Assembly: GCA_003224835.1 (NCBI GenBank)
Contig: QHZX01000263.1
Coordinates: 1 to 6,183 of the forward strand
Reading direction: 5' to 3'
From: Acidobacteriota bacterium
Lineage (GTDB): Bacteria; Acidobacteriota; Terriglobia; Terriglobales; Acidobacteriaceae
DNA: 6,183 nucleotides
Position 1 is the stretch's first letter, and each line of letters starts with the position of its first letter. Shown here one piece after another: positions 6,070 to 6,183 of the stretch. The notes under the pieces were generated by a model. The model saw only the letters and a program-made list of their open reading frames with translations. It searched no databases and was not told the origin of the DNA. A program made the translations under genes and the position numbers.

Positions 6070-6183
6070 CTAAGTGCTACAAATGCCATGTCCAGTAAGC
6101 CTTTCAGCTTTTGCCGTGACACTCAGTAGCAGTAGGTCGGGTTTGGTGGTGGGCACAAAACTAGGCACAGTGGGCACACGGGC
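6070..6183 (-). CDS. Partial C-terminal reading frame next to the att site, unrecognised (possible integrase tail)
   Basis: A minus-strand frame enters from the right edge and stays open for 37 codons, ending with TAG at 6072-6070. Its product includes VPTVPSFVPTTKPD and SVTAKAERLTG, which I do not recognise as a domain. Its place, ending about 50 bases from the tRNA fragment and inside the predicted element, is where the integrase gene of a tRNA-targeting element often ends; this is the only reason to suggest an integrase tail. It is short enough to be open by chance, and another minus frame is also open for 19 codons here. Confidence 0.25.
   Translation of the reverse strand, partial: ARVPTVPSFVPTTKPDLLLLSVTAKAERLTGHGICST
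6150..6178. repeat. Three direct copies of TGGGCACA/TAGGCACA
   Basis: TGGGCACA at 6150-6157, TAGGCACA at 6162-6169 and TGGGCACA at 6171-6178 are start-spaced by 12 and 9 bases. They lie about 130 bases inside the predicted element end. They could be arm-type integrase or excisionase binding sites, or simply repeated Val-Pro codons of the minus-strand frame (the spacings are multiples of three). Confidence 0.55.

Noticed and set aside
1..6183. CRISPR array, toxin-antitoxin pair, or insertion sequence
   Set aside because: No regularly spaced repeats of suitable length, no small paired genes, and no transposase motifs or terminal inverted repeats were seen.

Overview
The window looks like an Acidobacteriota (Terriglobia/Solibacter-type) chromosome or metagenome contig. 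This is inferred from the Oar-like TonB-dependent receptor with its very typical barrel sequence, an exported TPR protein, and a family of haem-c/copper-monooxygenase fusions that I associate with Acidobacteriota and Planctomycetota. No rRNA or other direct taxonomic marker is present.

Layout. Positions 2-1248 (+) hold the C-terminal barrel of a TonB-dependent receptor that begins outside the window. Near 1021-1024 the reading frame shifts and a stretch of the protein appears to be missing. A textbook rho-independent terminator (1253-1290) follows. A palindromic repeat-like element (1358-1425) leads into a 665-residue exported TPR protein (1402-3399, +). Convergent to it is a two-gene minus-strand unit, read from right to left: a haem c plus copper type II monooxygenase (peptidylglycine alpha-hydroxylating monooxygenase-like, PHM-like; 5817-4546), then an NHL six-bladed propeller protein related to peptidyl-alpha-hydroxyglycine alpha-amidating lyase (PAL-like; 4496-3444), 49 nt downstream. 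At the right end is a 3' fragment of a tRNA-Lys(TTT) gene (5974-6019, minus), the usual scar of a tRNA-targeting integrative element. The orientation puts the element to the right. Past it lie a short partial minus-strand reading frame and three copies of an 8-bp repeat.

Most interesting point. The minus-strand pair reproduces, as two adjacent exported proteins in the same order, the two catalytic halves of animal peptidylglycine alpha-amidating monooxygenase (PAM: PHM then PAL). All six copper ligands of PHM can be matched in the first protein. The three zinc histidines plus the catalytic Tyr and one Arg of PAL can be matched in the second. The first protein also carries an N-terminal c-type haem domain, which could deliver electrons in place of ascorbate. 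Several other PAL active-site positions differ, so the substrate and even lyase activity are open. No peptide substrate gene is recognisable here. Family alignments were done by eye and from memory of rat PAM; no database search was possible.
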